DNA of 34,404 bases from an uncultured Fretibacterium sp. (GCA_937911045.1 CALEPX010000084.1:1-34404); one strand, 5' to 3'. Shown: positions 14,829 to 24,326, counted from the first letter of the stretch. Made by a program: numbers and translations. The notes: generated by a model from the sequence alone, not told the origin.

Positions 14829-15701
14829 ATGCAAATACGCGCAAATACGAATCTCAAAATCATCACGTCAGTCTTTGTTATGGGAGTGCTGATCCTGTTA
14901 GTATTTCAGGGCAACGTTCCAAATCCGAATATGATTCTCGTTACAGGTGTGATTCTGTGTTCTGCATTGTTCGGCTATGTTGGCGGAATTATTTCCGGGC
15001 TGGCAATATTGCTTTATACGCTGTACTTTTTCTCGACCGGGCATAATTTCATAACGTTCACGGGCGAAAATCTGCAAAAAGTTCTCGTCACTTTAATCGG
15101 AGTGATCGTGGACGTGATTCTCGTCAGCAAACTCAAGGAAACGGAAATCAATTTGTTCATGGAACTTCAGAGCTTGACGAAAAAATTGCAGGATGAGAAC
15201 AGGGAACTGCATGAAATTTCCATGATTGACGCGCTAACCGGTATCAAGAATCGTTTTGCGTTGCGTAATGATTACCCGGATTATGATAATACATATTCTG
15301 ATATTATAGTTATGATGCTTGATCTGGACAATTTCAAGTTGATTAACGATCATTTAGGACACGAGGACGGCGACAGAATCATCAGCGAGACGGGAAAGCT
15401 TTTGCGCGAAAATTTCGGTGTGAAAAATTCGTATCGTTACGGTGGCGACGAATTTATAGTGATTTGTCCGCAGATTTCAGAGCAGGAATTTCTCGGGCGC
15501 GTGAATAAATTCCTGAACGCAAGACCCAGACACAAAATGCACGGTGAAGTTGTCGAGGCGAGTTACTCAATCGGCTACGTTCACAGAAATGCGAATGAAA
15601 ATCAGGATAAGGCGTTGCGGGAATTATTTGCGATTGCGGACGAACGAATGTATCAGGCAAAACGCAGCGGTAAAAACAAAGTCGTCGGAAATTACGCATA
15701 A
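14829..15701 (+). CDS. Membrane-anchored diguanylate cyclase (GGDEF)
   Basis: It would make cyclic di-GMP from two GTP. Three hydrophobic segments lie within the first ~85 residues (VFVMGVLILLVF, MILVTGVILCSALFGYVGGI, ISGLAILLYTLYFF region and the VLVTLIGVIVDVILV helix). A short coiled linker leads into a GGDEF domain starting at DALTGIKNR. The metal-binding DLDNFKLINDHLGHEDGD and the intact YGGDEF are both present, so it should be active. The inhibitory RxxD site five residues before GGDEF is missing (FGVK occupies it), implying no classical product inhibition. I favour the ATG at 14829 (AAGAGG upstream); starts at 14760 or 14781 would lengthen it. The signal sensed is unknown. Confidence 0.88.
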   Translation: MQIRANTNLKIITSVFVMGVLILLVFQGNVPNPNMILVTGVILCSALFGYVGGIISGLAILLYTLYFFSTGHNFITFTGENLQKVLVTLIGVIVDVILVSKLKETEINLFMELQSLTKKLQDENRELHEISMIDALTGIKNRFALRNDYPDYDNTYSDIIVMMLDLDNFKLINDHLGHEDGDRIISETGKLLRENFGVKNSYRYGGDEFIVICPQISEQEFLGRVNKFLNARPRHKMHGEVVEASYSIGYVHRNANENQDKALRELFAIADERMYQAKRSGKNKVVGNYA

Positions 15702-15727
15702 AAAAATTCTCTGTTAATATCTAATTA

Positions 15728-15736
15728 TGCTAAAAT
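15728..15736 (+). promoter_or_regulatory. Extended -10 element upstream of typA
   Basis: TGCTAAAAT at 15728-15736 lies 50 nt before the typA ATG. No good -35 is visible. Confidence 0.35.
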
Positions 15737-15786
15737 GCTCCTGAAAAAAATAATTACGTATTAACAGGGAATGAGATTTTATTTTT

Positions 15787-17697
15787 ATGAGTGTTCAACA
15801 AAATCACCAGAATCATGATCAGACTAAGATTCGCAATCTTGCAATCGTAGCGCATATTGATCACGGTAAGACTACGCTAATCGACTCGATATTCAGAGCC
15901 GCACAGACTTTCAGCTCACATGTTCAGGTTGCCGAGCGCGTTATGGATTCAGGCGCACTTGAACGCGAACGAGGAATTACGATTCGTTCGAAGCCTTGCA
16001 CGGTTGAATGGCAGGGGTATTTGATAAATATTATCGACACGCCCGGACACGCGGATTTTTCCGGAGAAGTTGAGCGAATATTATCGACCGTTGACTCCGT
16101 AATCCTGATCGTTGACGCGAACGAAGGTCCAATGCCGCAAACCCGTTACGTTCTGCAACACGCGCTCTCGATTGGAATGCGTCCGCTGGTATTCATAAAC
16201 AAAGTCGATCGTGAAGGAGCTGATCCGGATCGTGCGTTGAATCAAACGTTCGATTTATTTTTCGAGCTTGGCGCAACTGATGAGCAGGCGGATTTTCCGG
16301 TTTTGTACGGTTCGGGCTTGAATGGCTGGGCTGTGAAAGACCTGAATAATCCCAAGCGCGATAACATGGACGATTTATTTCAGGCGATAATTGATTATGT
16401 TCCTGCACCTGATGTGAGGCCGGATTTGCCGTTCCTGATGCAGGTCAGCACACTCGCTTGGAACGAATACGTCGGCAGAATCGGCTGCGGAAAAATTTTG
16501 CAGGGTGCTATTAAGAAGGGCGAATCGTTTGTTCGAGTATCGACGAAATGGAACTCAACGGATCATTCTGGCGACGATTGGCAAATAACCGGAACTGAGA
16601 ACGCACGTGTTGCGCAATTATGGGTAACTCGCGGACTTGAGCGCGTCGAAGTTGATGAAGTACACGCTGGCGATATAGTCTGGCTGACTGGCTCAAACGA
16701 AATCGACATAGGCGACACATTCGCGAACGAATCAATCGCTGACAGACCTTTGAAGCCGTTATCAATCGAAGAACCGACTGTCTCAATGTTCTTTCTTGTA
16801 AATTCCGGGCCGTTTGCGGGTCGTGAAGGTCAAGCGGTTACGTTGCGACAACTCAAAGCCAGATTGCAGCGTGAAATGCACGTGAATGTTTCGCTCCGAA
16901 TGGAAGATTTAGGCAGACCAGACGGCGTGAAAGTTTCCGGGCGCGGAGAATTGCAGCTTGGAATTTTAATCGAAGAGATGCGTCGTGAAGGCATGGAATT
17001 TTGCATTTCAAAACCCGAAGTAATCGTGAATTACAAAGACGGCGTGAAACTCGAACCCTACGAGCTTGTTACGATTGATGTACCCGAAGAATATCAGGGC
17101 ATTGTTTTCGAGAAAATGTCACGTAGAAAAGGCAAAGTCAAGAATATCGATAATCCGGACAGAGGACTTTTGCGAATCGAAATCGAGATTCCTACACGAG
17201 GCTTGATTGGCTACAGGGGCGAATTTTTAACTGATACGCGCGGACTTGGCATAATGTCGAGCTGTTTTAACGGTTACGCACCTTGGGCAGGAGAATTAAT
17301 CACGCGAAATCGCGGCTCACTCGTAAGTCTTGACACCGGTGAGGCAACTGCGTATCAACTCGAAAATTTACAGGAACGCGGAACGTTATTTATCTCACCG
17401 TTAGAACCAGTTTATAACGGCATGATTATCGGCGAAAATTCCAGACCCGGCGACATGCCCTGCAATCCCACGAAGAAAAAACAGCAAACGAATCACAGAT
17501 CTGCAACGAAAGAACTCACGACAAAATTGGACGTTCCAAGACGAATGTCACTCGAAAAAGCTATGGAATGGATCGAGACAGATGAATTAGTCGAAGTCAC
17601 GCCGCAATCAATCAGATTACGCAAAACGCTTCTTGACGAACTCGAACGCAGAAAACAACGCAGAACTCAGCCGCAAGTCCAGGAACAAGCGCAATAA
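15787..17697 (+). CDS. typA: Translational GTPase TypA/BipA
   Basis: A 636-residue ribosome-binding GTPase, related to EF-G and LepA, that aids 50S assembly and growth under stress such as cold. G motifs are visible: G1 AHIDHGKT (about residue 21), switch I RERGITIRSK, G3 DTPGHADF, G4 NKVD. Domain III/V and the BipA-specific C-terminal region follow (GEFLTDTRGLGIMSSCFNGY and the late NPTKKKQQTNHRSATK loop). The last ~15 residues (RRKQRRTQPQVQEQAQ) are a Gln-rich extension. It is preceded by a possible extended -10 and followed 70 nt later by the dap operon. Confidence 0.96.
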   Translation: MSVQQNHQNHDQTKIRNLAIVAHIDHGKTTLIDSIFRAAQTFSSHVQVAERVMDSGALERERGITIRSKPCTVEWQGYLINIIDTPGHADFSGEVERILSTVDSVILIVDANEGPMPQTRYVLQHALSIGMRPLVFINKVDREGADPDRALNQTFDLFFELGATDEQADFPVLYGSGLNGWAVKDLNNPKRDNMDDLFQAIIDYVPAPDVRPDLPFLMQVSTLAWNEYVGRIGCGKILQGAIKKGESFVRVSTKWNSTDHSGDDWQITGTENARVAQLWVTRGLERVEVDEVHAGDIVWLTGSNEIDIGDTFANESIADRPLKPLSIEEPTVSMFFLVNSGPFAGREGQAVTLRQLKARLQREMHVNVSLRMEDLGRPDGVKVSGRGELQLGILIEEMRREGMEFCISKPEVIVNYKDGVKLEPYELVTIDVPEEYQGIVFEKMSRRKGKVKNIDNPDRGLLRIEIEIPTRGLIGYRGEFLTDTRGLGIMSSCFNGYAPWAGELITRNRGSLVSLDTGEATAYQLENLQERGTLFISPLEPVYNGMIIGENSRPGDMPCNPTKKKQQTNHRSATKELTTKLDVPRRMSLEKAMEWIETDELVEVTPQSIRLRKTLLDELERRKQRRTQPQVQEQAQ

Positions 17698-17722
17698 TAA
17701 ATTTGTCCAGACGTGAAAATCT

Positions 17723-17744
17723 CATGTATTAAACATGTATTAAA
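17723..17744 (+). repeat. Tandem 11-bp repeat upstream of dapA
   Basis: CATGTATTAAA is repeated exactly at 17723-17733 and 17734-17744, ending 23 nt before the dapA ATG and overlapping possible -10-like TATTAA sequences. It could be an operator or part of the promoter. I see no lysine-riboswitch-sized leader here. Confidence 0.6.
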
Positions 17745-17767
17745 TAAATTTTTCAGGAGGTATTTTT

Positions 17768-18655
17768 ATGACAAGCAATCCAGTTTTCAGAGGGGTAGCT
17801 ACAGCACTGATTACTCCGTTTAACGCAAACGGCATTGATTACGACGCTTTCGGGCGCGTGATTGACTGGCAGATCGAACAGGGCATTAACGCTCTTGTAA
17901 TCGTCGGCACAACTGGCGAGGGATCAACTCTTCCGGATCTCGAACACAGGCAGGCTCTCGAATTTGCAGTGAATCGCATCGCGAAACGTGTTCCAATGAT
18001 CGCAGCAACAGGTTCTAATGATACGAGTTACGCCGTCTCACTAACAAAATTCGCAACCGAAATCGGAGCGGACGCAGCTCTTGCCGTAACACCGTATTAT
18101 AATAAAGCAACTCAGAACGGTCTCGTCAAAATGTACACGACAATCGCAGACGCTTCAGGCATTCCGTTAATTCTCTATAACGTTCCGTCAAGAACCGGCG
18201 TTGGCATTGAACCCGAAACTTACGCGAAATTAGCAGATCACCCAATGATTCGCGGCATCAAAGAAGCTAATTCGGATATTTCCAGAATCGCAAAGACCGC
18301 GCATTTAGTCGGCGATAAACTCGATATTTATTCCGGCAATGATGACCAAGTGATTCCGATTATGTCTCTCGGCGGCATCGGAGTAATCTCGGTTTTATCA
18401 AATATCATGCCCAAACAAACCGTAGAGATGTGCGAGAAATTTTTCGCGGGAGATTTGGCTGGGGCTGCGAAAATGCAACTCGATTATCTGCCGTTGATCA
18501 ACGCGTTATTCAGCGAAGTGAATCCGATTCCGGTTAAGGCTGCGATGGCTGCTATGGGTTGGTGCGAAAATAATGTGCGCCTGCCTCTGACCCCGATGGA
18601 AGAATCTCACTGGCTGAAACTCGAAGCTCTCATGAAAGAGCAGAACTTGCTGTAA
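17768..18655 (+). CDS. dapA: 4-hydroxy-tetrahydrodipicolinate synthase
   Basis: It condenses pyruvate with aspartate semialdehyde, the first committed step to DAP and lysine. At 295 residues it has the normal length of this TIM-barrel lyase. The GTTGEGSTL motif (residues 46-54) binds pyruvate, the catalytic Tyr is in LILYNVPSRTGVG and the Schiff-base Lys in GIKEANSD. GGAGG precedes the ATG. It is the first gene of a five-gene DAP operon (dapA-dapB-dapH-deacetylase-lysC). Confidence 0.97.
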   Translation: MTSNPVFRGVATALITPFNANGIDYDAFGRVIDWQIEQGINALVIVGTTGEGSTLPDLEHRQALEFAVNRIAKRVPMIAATGSNDTSYAVSLTKFATEIGADAALAVTPYYNKATQNGLVKMYTTIADASGIPLILYNVPSRTGVGIEPETYAKLADHPMIRGIKEANSDISRIAKTAHLVGDKLDIYSGNDDQVIPIMSLGGIGVISVLSNIMPKQTVEMCEKFFAGDLAGAAKMQLDYLPLINALFSEVNPIPVKAAMAAMGWCENNVRLPLTPMEESHWLKLEALMKEQNLL

Positions 18656-18672
18656 GATTAGGATTTCGAATC

Positions 18673-19389
18673 ATGAAGGCTATTATTAACGGTGCAAACG
18701 GTCGTATGGGACGGATCGTTGCGGAAATGCTCGGGTCTGAGAATATTGCTGCCGGTGTAGACGTAACTGGAGATTTCCTGCGCAAACTCGATGATTTTCA
18801 CGGAGAAGCTGATTGCGTGATAGATTTTTCGAATCACAAAGCTGTTGGCGAAATTCTGAAATTCTGCACGTCAAGAAATATTCCGGTTTTGATAGCGTCA
18901 ACTGGTCATGATGATTCCGAGCGAAATTTGATTCAGGAATCGTCACGAAATATCCCGGTATTTTTCTCGCCGAATATGTCATTAGGCGTAGCGATTTTGT
19001 CGGACTTGGCTGCACGTGTTGCGGAATTGTTCGGAGATTGCGATATTGAGATAATCGAAGCTCATCATAATCAGAAACTGGACGTTCCCAGCGGCACAGC
19101 TCTGGCTCTTGCAAATGCGATTAAGAACGCGAAACCCGAACTCGAATTTAACATCGGCAGGCACGAAAACGGCAAACGCAAATCCAACGAGATCGGCATT
19201 CATTCACTCAGATACGGCTCAGAAGTCGGCACTCACGAGATAATTTTCTCGAACGGACTTGAGACGATAAGCCTGAGACATGACGCAAAGAATCGCGCGT
19301 TATTCGCAAAAGGTGCTATCAAAGCTGCTGAATGGTTGATTGCTCAGAAACCCGGATTATATAACATGAAGGATTTGATCGGAGATTGA
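18673..19389 (+). CDS. dapB: 4-hydroxy-tetrahydrodipicolinate reductase
   Basis: A 238-residue NAD(P)H-dependent reductase giving tetrahydrodipicolinate. The Rossmann motif GANGRMGR lies at residues 8-15. The catalytic block EAHHNQKLDVPSGTALA (about residues 133-149) has the HH pair and the conserved Lys, although the usual RHK is NQK. It is slightly shorter than E. coli DapB (273), as in many Gram-positive and anaerobic species. It lies 17 nt after dapA. Confidence 0.95.
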   Translation: MKAIINGANGRMGRIVAEMLGSENIAAGVDVTGDFLRKLDDFHGEADCVIDFSNHKAVGEILKFCTSRNIPVLIASTGHDDSERNLIQESSRNIPVFFSPNMSLGVAILSDLAARVAELFGDCDIEIIEAHHNQKLDVPSGTALALANAIKNAKPELEFNIGRHENGKRKSNEIGIHSLRYGSEVGTHEIIFSNGLETISLRHDAKNRALFAKGAIKAAEWLIAQKPGLYNMKDLIGD

Positions 19390-19410
19390 GAATAAATTGA
19401 GGATTGAGAA

Positions 19411-20109
19411 ATGATGGACGCACAGGAAATTATCAGGTATATTTCTGAATCGAAAAAGCAAACGCCCGTGAAAATATTTTTGCGCGAGAATGCAGAAATC
19501 GATTTTGGCGAGAATGCGAAAGTCTTCGGAGTTGGCGACAGGATAATATTCGGGGACTGGAACGAGTTAAAGCCAATTCTAGAATCAAATCGTGAAAAAA
19601 TCTCGGAGATTGTGATAGAAAATTCCGCGAGAAATTCTGCTATTCCGATGCTGGATCTCAAGAATATCAACGCTCGAATCGAACCCGGCGCAATCATTCG
19701 CGAGAACGTCTCAATCGGCGATAACGCTGTGATTATGATGGGAGCTGTGATAAATATCGGAGCTGTAATCGGTGCTGGAACGATGATTGACATGGGAGCA
19801 GTTTTGGGAGGACGCGCAACTGTCGGCAAAAATTGTCACGTCGGAGCAGGCGCAGTTCTTGCAGGAGTAATCGAACCAGCTTCAGCCAAGCCCGTAATCG
19901 TCGAAGATAATGTTCTAATCGGAGCGAATGCTGTCGTAATCGAGGGCGTACACGTTGGGAAAAATTCTGTTATTGCTGCCGGAGCTGTCGTAATTGAGGA
20001 CGTTCCGGAGAATAAAGTTGTTGCAGGCTGTCCGGCGCGAATCATCAAGGACAGGGACGAGCGCACGAATCTAAAGACGGCGTTGCAGGAATCGCTGCGT
20101 AAATTATGA
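19411..20109 (+). CDS. dapH: Tetrahydrodipicolinate N-acetyltransferase
   Basis: The 232-residue protein has an N-terminal alpha/beta domain and a left-handed beta-helix of hexapeptide repeats from about residue 95 (IRENVSIGDNAVIMMGAVIN onward). The DapH-type segment MIDMGAVLGGRATVGKNCHVGAGAV is present here in order across residues 127-151. It uses acetyl-CoA, directing the pathway through N-acetylated rather than N-succinylated intermediates; the downstream deacetylase supports this. Its stop overlaps the next start (ATGA). The hexapeptide repeats explain the long spurious open frames on the minus strand here. Confidence 0.94.
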   Translation: MMDAQEIIRYISESKKQTPVKIFLRENAEIDFGENAKVFGVGDRIIFGDWNELKPILESNREKISEIVIENSARNSAIPMLDLKNINARIEPGAIIRENVSIGDNAVIMMGAVINIGAVIGAGTMIDMGAVLGGRATVGKNCHVGAGAVLAGVIEPASAKPVIVEDNVLIGANAVVIEGVHVGKNSVIAAGAVVIEDVPENKVVAGCPARIIKDRDERTNLKTALQESLRKL

Positions 20110-21242
20110 TTGATTTTTTGAACGAAGCTAAATCTTTTGAGGGCAGCATTCTCGAATTGCGTCGGATTTTGCATTCTGATCCGGAACTGGGCAATCAGGA
20201 ATTTCGCACGGCTGAGAAGATTCAGAAATTTTTGGGTGATTTAGGGATCGAATCCCGCAGAATTTTGGACACGGCTGTGATTGCTGATATGAAATTTGCA
20301 AACCCGGGTAAATGTGTTGCGTTCAGATCGGATATTGATGCGTTGCCGATTGATGAGAGAACCGGCGTAGAATTTGCGTCGAAAAATCCCGGAGTAATGC
20401 ACGCTTGCGGACACGATGTTCACATGAGCGCGTTATTAGGGGCAGCGTTAATCCTGAAGAAGCACTCACGAGAATTGAGAGGTTCGCTGAGATTTTTGTT
20501 CCAGCCTGATGAAGAGGGCACTGGCGGAGCAGAACGCATGATTGAAGCCGGTTGTCTGGACGGTGTTGACGCGGTTTTCGGAGCGCATGTTTCGCCGGAA
20601 ATTCCAGCCGGACATGTCGCAGTGAAATACGATGAGTTCTACGCGTCAGCAGAATTATTCGACGTGGAAATTCTTGGGAAATCTTCGCACGGAGCTGAGC
20701 GTGAAAAGGGCATCGACGCAATTCATGCAACTTCGGAATTAGTGAGTGAAATTTTATCGATGAATGATTCTAACGCAGTAATTTCAGTTGGAACGTTTAA
20801 TTCTGGAACTGCTCGGAATATAATTTCCGGACACGCGAAGATCTCAGGAATAATTCGAACGTTTGGCATAGAAAACCGCGAATTATTGCGTCAGGGAATC
20901 TTGAGAAAATGCGAATCGATTTGCGGAAAATTCGGGACTAAGTTCGACGCGAAATTCTCGCATGGATATGTCGGAGTAATAAATGATAATTCGATGACGG
21001 ATTTCGTGAAAGATATTTCCGGGAAAATTTTCGGTTCTGAGAAAGTTCACGTCCTGAAAAAACACACGTTCATGACGGAGGATTTCGGATATTTCCTGAT
21101 GAAACGTCCTGGAAGTTTTTATCACATCGGAGCTGGCTGTGAATTTCCGTTGCATAGTAACTCGTTTTTGCCTACGGACGAAGCTGTTCTAACCGGAGCT
21201 GCATTACACGCGGGAATTGCTGCGGAATTTTTGAGAGCATAA
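20106..21242 (+). CDS. N-acetyl-diaminopimelate deacetylase (M20)
   Basis: A 378-residue M20D metallohydrolase. Metal ligands lie in MHACGHDVHMSALLG (about residues 98-112) and in FQPDEEGTGGAERMI, and the late MTEDFGYFL segment supplies the final ligand region. Related M20D enzymes act on many N-acyl amino acids, but the position directly behind dapH with a 4-nt overlap points to N-acetyl-L,L-DAP. The aminotransferase (patA/dapX-like) needed between the two steps is absent from the operon. Confidence 0.88.
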   Translation: MIDFLNEAKSFEGSILELRRILHSDPELGNQEFRTAEKIQKFLGDLGIESRRILDTAVIADMKFANPGKCVAFRSDIDALPIDERTGVEFASKNPGVMHACGHDVHMSALLGAALILKKHSRELRGSLRFLFQPDEEGTGGAERMIEAGCLDGVDAVFGAHVSPEIPAGHVAVKYDEFYASAELFDVEILGKSSHGAEREKGIDAIHATSELVSEILSMNDSNAVISVGTFNSGTARNIISGHAKISGIIRTFGIENRELLRQGILRKCESICGKFGTKFDAKFSHGYVGVINDNSMTDFVKDISGKIFGSEKVHVLKKHTFMTEDFGYFLMKRPGSFYHIGAGCEFPLHSNSFLPTDEAVLTGAALHAGIAAEFLRA

Positions 21243-21267
21243 TTTTTTATGGGGAGTGATTTTGATT

Positions 21268-22620
21268 TTGAGTACGAATATCGTTGTGACAAAATTTGGC
21301 GGAACATCACTGGCTACAGCTGAGCAGATCAAGAAAGTTGCGGCAATTATCGAAGCTGATCCCAATCGCAGATTCACAGTTGCGTCTGCACCCGGGAAAA
21401 GATTCGGCAGTGATATTAAGATAACGGATTTGCTGTATAAATGCTATAACGCGGCGCGGGATGGCGAGGATTTTTCGGAGACTTTGCGAGATATTCAGGC
21501 GAGATTTCAGGATATTATCGACGGTCTTGGCGTTAGAGATTTTGATTTGCAGTCTGAAATTGACACGCTCGGGAAGAATTTGCGGATTTTCACGAAACCG
21601 GATTATGCTGCAAGTCGCGGAGAATATATTAACTCGAAGATTATCGCTGCATTTTTGAAACGTGAATTTGTTGACGCTTCTGAGCTGATATTTTTCGCCG
21701 ATGATGGACTTGTTGACGAGGAGAAAACTTACCCGGCGATTGCTGCGAGACTTGGAAAACTTGACAAAGCTGTGATCCCCGGATTTTACGGATCGCTTTC
21801 GAATGGCGAGATAAAAACTTTTTCGCGCGGAGGTTCGGACGTTACAGGCTCGATAATTGCGCGTGGGATCGGGGCGATTATGTACGAGAATTGGACGGAT
21901 GTTTCTGGAATGTTGTCAGCGGATCCGCGAATCGTGAAAGATCCCGAAGTGATTCAGAATATTACGTACACAGAATTGCGAGAGTTGAGTTACATGGGCG
22001 CGTCAGTTTTGCATGAGGACGCGGTTTTTCCGGTCAGAAAGGCGCGCATTCCGATTAACATCAAGAACACGAACAGACCCGAAGACCCCGGCACGAAAAT
22101 TTCAGCGTCATTACCTCCGAATTTGCGTTTGGAACGCCTCAAGCATTCACCCGTAACAGGCATTGCCGGCAAAAAAGGCTTCACGTGTATTCGCGTTGAG
22201 AAAGCTTTGATGAATAATCAGACCGGATTCGGCGCGAAATTGTTGACGATATTTGCGGATCATCATATCCCGTTCGAACATTGCCCGACTGGAATCGATT
22301 CTATCTCTGTAATCGTTGCGTCAGATTTATTTGATCCAGAACATCAAGGCGTAATCTTTGACATTAACAAGACGCTCGTTCCGGATTCAGTTATAATCGA
22401 AGATCATTTAGCGTTGATTGCGGTTGTCGGTGAAGGAATGATTCGTTCAAAGGGAACTGCTGCGAAAATTTTTGCGGCGTTGGCGAACAGTGATATAAAT
22501 ATCCGAATGATTGACCAGAGTTCCAACGAGTTGAATATTATCATCGGAGTTGATGAATCAGATTACGAGAAAGCTCTGAAATTTCTGTACGAAGCTGTGT
22601 TCCGCGCGAAAAATTGTTAG
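21268..22620 (+). CDS. lysC: Aspartate kinase
   Basis: It phosphorylates aspartate at the top of the Lys/Thr/Met pathway. The catalytic N-terminal VTKFGGTSLA (residues 6-15) and the FSRGGSDVTGSIIARG and WTDVSGMLSADPR motifs are clear. Two ACT domains occupy the last ~150 residues (from about GKKGFTCIRVEKALM and ALIAVVGEGMIRSKGTAAK), so feedback control by an amino acid is expected. I favour the TTG at 21268 (GGGGAG 11 nt upstream), giving ~450 residues; a GTG at 21256 overlaps the ribosome site. It is the last gene of the operon, closed by a strong terminator. Confidence 0.94.
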   Translation: MSTNIVVTKFGGTSLATAEQIKKVAAIIEADPNRRFTVASAPGKRFGSDIKITDLLYKCYNAARDGEDFSETLRDIQARFQDIIDGLGVRDFDLQSEIDTLGKNLRIFTKPDYAASRGEYINSKIIAAFLKREFVDASELIFFADDGLVDEEKTYPAIAARLGKLDKAVIPGFYGSLSNGEIKTFSRGGSDVTGSIIARGIGAIMYENWTDVSGMLSADPRIVKDPEVIQNITYTELRELSYMGASVLHEDAVFPVRKARIPINIKNTNRPEDPGTKISASLPPNLRLERLKHSPVTGIAGKKGFTCIRVEKALMNNQTGFGAKLLTIFADHHIPFEHCPTGIDSISVIVASDLFDPEHQGVIFDINKTLVPDSVIIEDHLALIAVVGEGMIRSKGTAAKIFAALANSDINIRMIDQSSNELNIIIGVDESDYEKALKFLYEAVFRAKNC

Positions 22621-22653
22621 AAAAAAACTCCCCGTGAAAGGGAGCTTTTTTTT
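22621..22653. terminator. Bidirectional terminator, lysC and symporter
   Basis: A7-CTCCC, a short loop, then GGGAG-C-T8. The hairpin sits between the convergent lysC and symporter genes and has an A-run on one side and a T-run on the other, so it can stop both transcripts. Confidence 0.9.
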
Positions 22654-22662
22654 GGCGAATTA

Positions 22663-24228
22663 CTAATCTCCGAGAGCCTTGGATTGTTTGATGTTGACTT
22701 TCACATCGTAGCAAGAGAACGCCGCGTCAACCAGTGATTTGTCAGGTTTCGGCGTTATTACACTCAGAACCGGAACGATTATTAATCCTGCCAACATGCA
22801 GAACGCTCCGGCATTAATCGGCGATTGCAAAAGTTCCGGAAATTGCGGACGCACGAAAATATTCGCGATCATCACGACACTTGAGAATACGAAGCAAACC
22901 CAGCACGAAAAACTGCTGACACCCTTCCAATATAATCCGTACAGAAACGGTGCTAAAAATGCTCCGGCTAATGCTCCCCACGAAACGCCCATCAACTGCG
23001 CAATGAAAGTTACGTTTGATTTGTACTGGATCAGGGCTAATATAACGGAAATTAAAATAAATATTACGATCAAAATTCGCATTACGAAAACCTGTTTTTT
23101 CTCGTCCATGTTTTTGATCACGTGATCTTTCAGGCAATCGAGCGTTAATGTCGAACTCGAAGCTAACACAAGTGATGAAAGTGTGCTCATCGAGGCCGAC
23201 AAAACCAGAATTACAACTACGGCGATTAATCCCTCGCTCAAATTCGAAAGCATCGTCGGAATAACTGAGTCGTAACCTTCAGCAGGAAATCCTAAACCGG
23301 TCGGGTCTAATTGTTCGGTGAATAATCTGCCGAAGCCTCCGAGAAAATAGCAGCCTCCAGAAACGATAATTGCGAAGAAAGTCGAGATAACTGTGCCTTT
23401 CTTGATGTCGCTCTCGTTCTTGATTGCGTAGAATTTCTGCACCATTTGAGGCAATCCCCAAGTTCCCAAACTCGTGAGAATTACAACGCCGAGTAAATTC
23501 ACCGGATCAGGCCCGAAGAATGACGCGAAAATTCCCGGAGATTTTGCGAGTTCGGATTTTGCTAACGGGTCAGAGATTTTTGCAAGTCCAGATAATGCGC
23601 TAAGAAATCCGCCCTTACTTTCGAGGACTGCTAACACAACAGCGCAAATTCCCGCCAACATGATAATTCCCTGAATGAAATCGTTGATTGCCGTTGCCAT
23701 GTATCCGCCAGCGATAACGTAAATTCCGGTCAAAATCGCCATCGCAATCACGCAAATCGAGTAGTCAATATCAAACGCCATTCCGAATAAGCGGCTCAGT
23801 CCGTTATATAAACTCGCAGTATATGGGATCAAGAATATGAAGCAAATCGCCGACGCTGCAATCTTGAGTTTCGTGCTGTTGAAGCGCTTCCCGAAAAATT
23901 CCGGCATAGTTGCGCTGGATAAATATTGCGTCATGATTCGTGTTCGTCGCCCGAGAATCGCCCAGGCTAATAACGAGCCGATGAACGCATTTCCCAAACC
24001 TGCCCAAGTCGCCGCGATTCCGTAACGCCAACCGAATTGTCCAGCGTATCCAACGAATACGACTGCTGAGAAATAACTCGTCCCGAAAGCAAACGCACTC
24101 AGCCACGGTCCAACATTTCTGCCGCCCAACACGAAGCCGCTGACATCCGAGGACATGTGCCTGCAATAAAGTCCGATGCCAATCATTACTCCGAAGAATA
24201 ATAATAACAGGAAAATTTTGATTAACAT
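22663..24228 (-). CDS. Sodium:solute symporter (SSS family)
   Basis: A 521-residue integral membrane protein with about 13 hydrophobic segments, the usual architecture of PutP/PanF-type Na+ symporters. Family traits are the N-terminal GFVLGGRNVGPWLSAFAFG segment after TM1, the GYMATAINDFIQGIIML region around TM5-6, GLPQMVQKFYAIKN, and the ASMSTLSSLVLASSS motif lining the sodium site. I chose the ATG at 24228 (AGGAAG ~9 nt upstream); an upstream ATG at 24273 would add a polar stretch. Proline or another organic acid is a likely substrate, but the sequence does not decide. It is divergent from the str operon. Confidence 0.88.
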   Translation of the reverse strand: MLIKIFLLLLFFGVMIGIGLYCRHMSSDVSGFVLGGRNVGPWLSAFAFGTSYFSAVVFVGYAGQFGWRYGIAATWAGLGNAFIGSLLAWAILGRRTRIMTQYLSSATMPEFFGKRFNSTKLKIAASAICFIFLIPYTASLYNGLSRLFGMAFDIDYSICVIAMAILTGIYVIAGGYMATAINDFIQGIIMLAGICAVVLAVLESKGGFLSALSGLAKISDPLAKSELAKSPGIFASFFGPDPVNLLGVVILTSLGTWGLPQMVQKFYAIKNESDIKKGTVISTFFAIIVSGGCYFLGGFGRLFTEQLDPTGLGFPAEGYDSVIPTMLSNLSEGLIAVVVILVLSASMSTLSSLVLASSSTLTLDCLKDHVIKNMDEKKQVFVMRILIVIFILISVILALIQYKSNVTFIAQLMGVSWGALAGAFLAPFLYGLYWKGVSSFSCWVCFVFSSVVMIANIFVRPQFPELLQSPINAGAFCMLAGLIIVPVLSVITPKPDKSLVDAAFSCYDVKVNIKQSKALGD

Positions 24229-24259
24229 GTAAAAACACTTCCTAAATCTGAAATTGATA

Positions 24260-24268
24260 TGATATAAT
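24260..24268 (+). promoter_or_regulatory. Extended -10 promoter of the str operon
   Basis: TGATATAAT (24260-24268) is a TGn-TATAAT extended -10 with no clear -35. It would give a ~100-nt leader before rpsL. No better promoter is visible between the divergent symporter and rpsL. Confidence 0.5.
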
Positions 24269-24326
24269 ACCACAACAATGATTTTTTCAAGTCATAAATC
24301 AGAAATTTTTAGCGAAAGGGGGCGTA

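Noticed and set aside
17698..17767. Lysine riboswitch before dapA
   Set aside because: The gap is only 70 nt, far too short for the ~170-nt lysine riboswitch, and no such fold is visible.
19344..20174. Long minus-strand ORFs across dapH
   Set aside because: They mirror the hexapeptide-repeat coding sequence; no SD and low-complexity translation.
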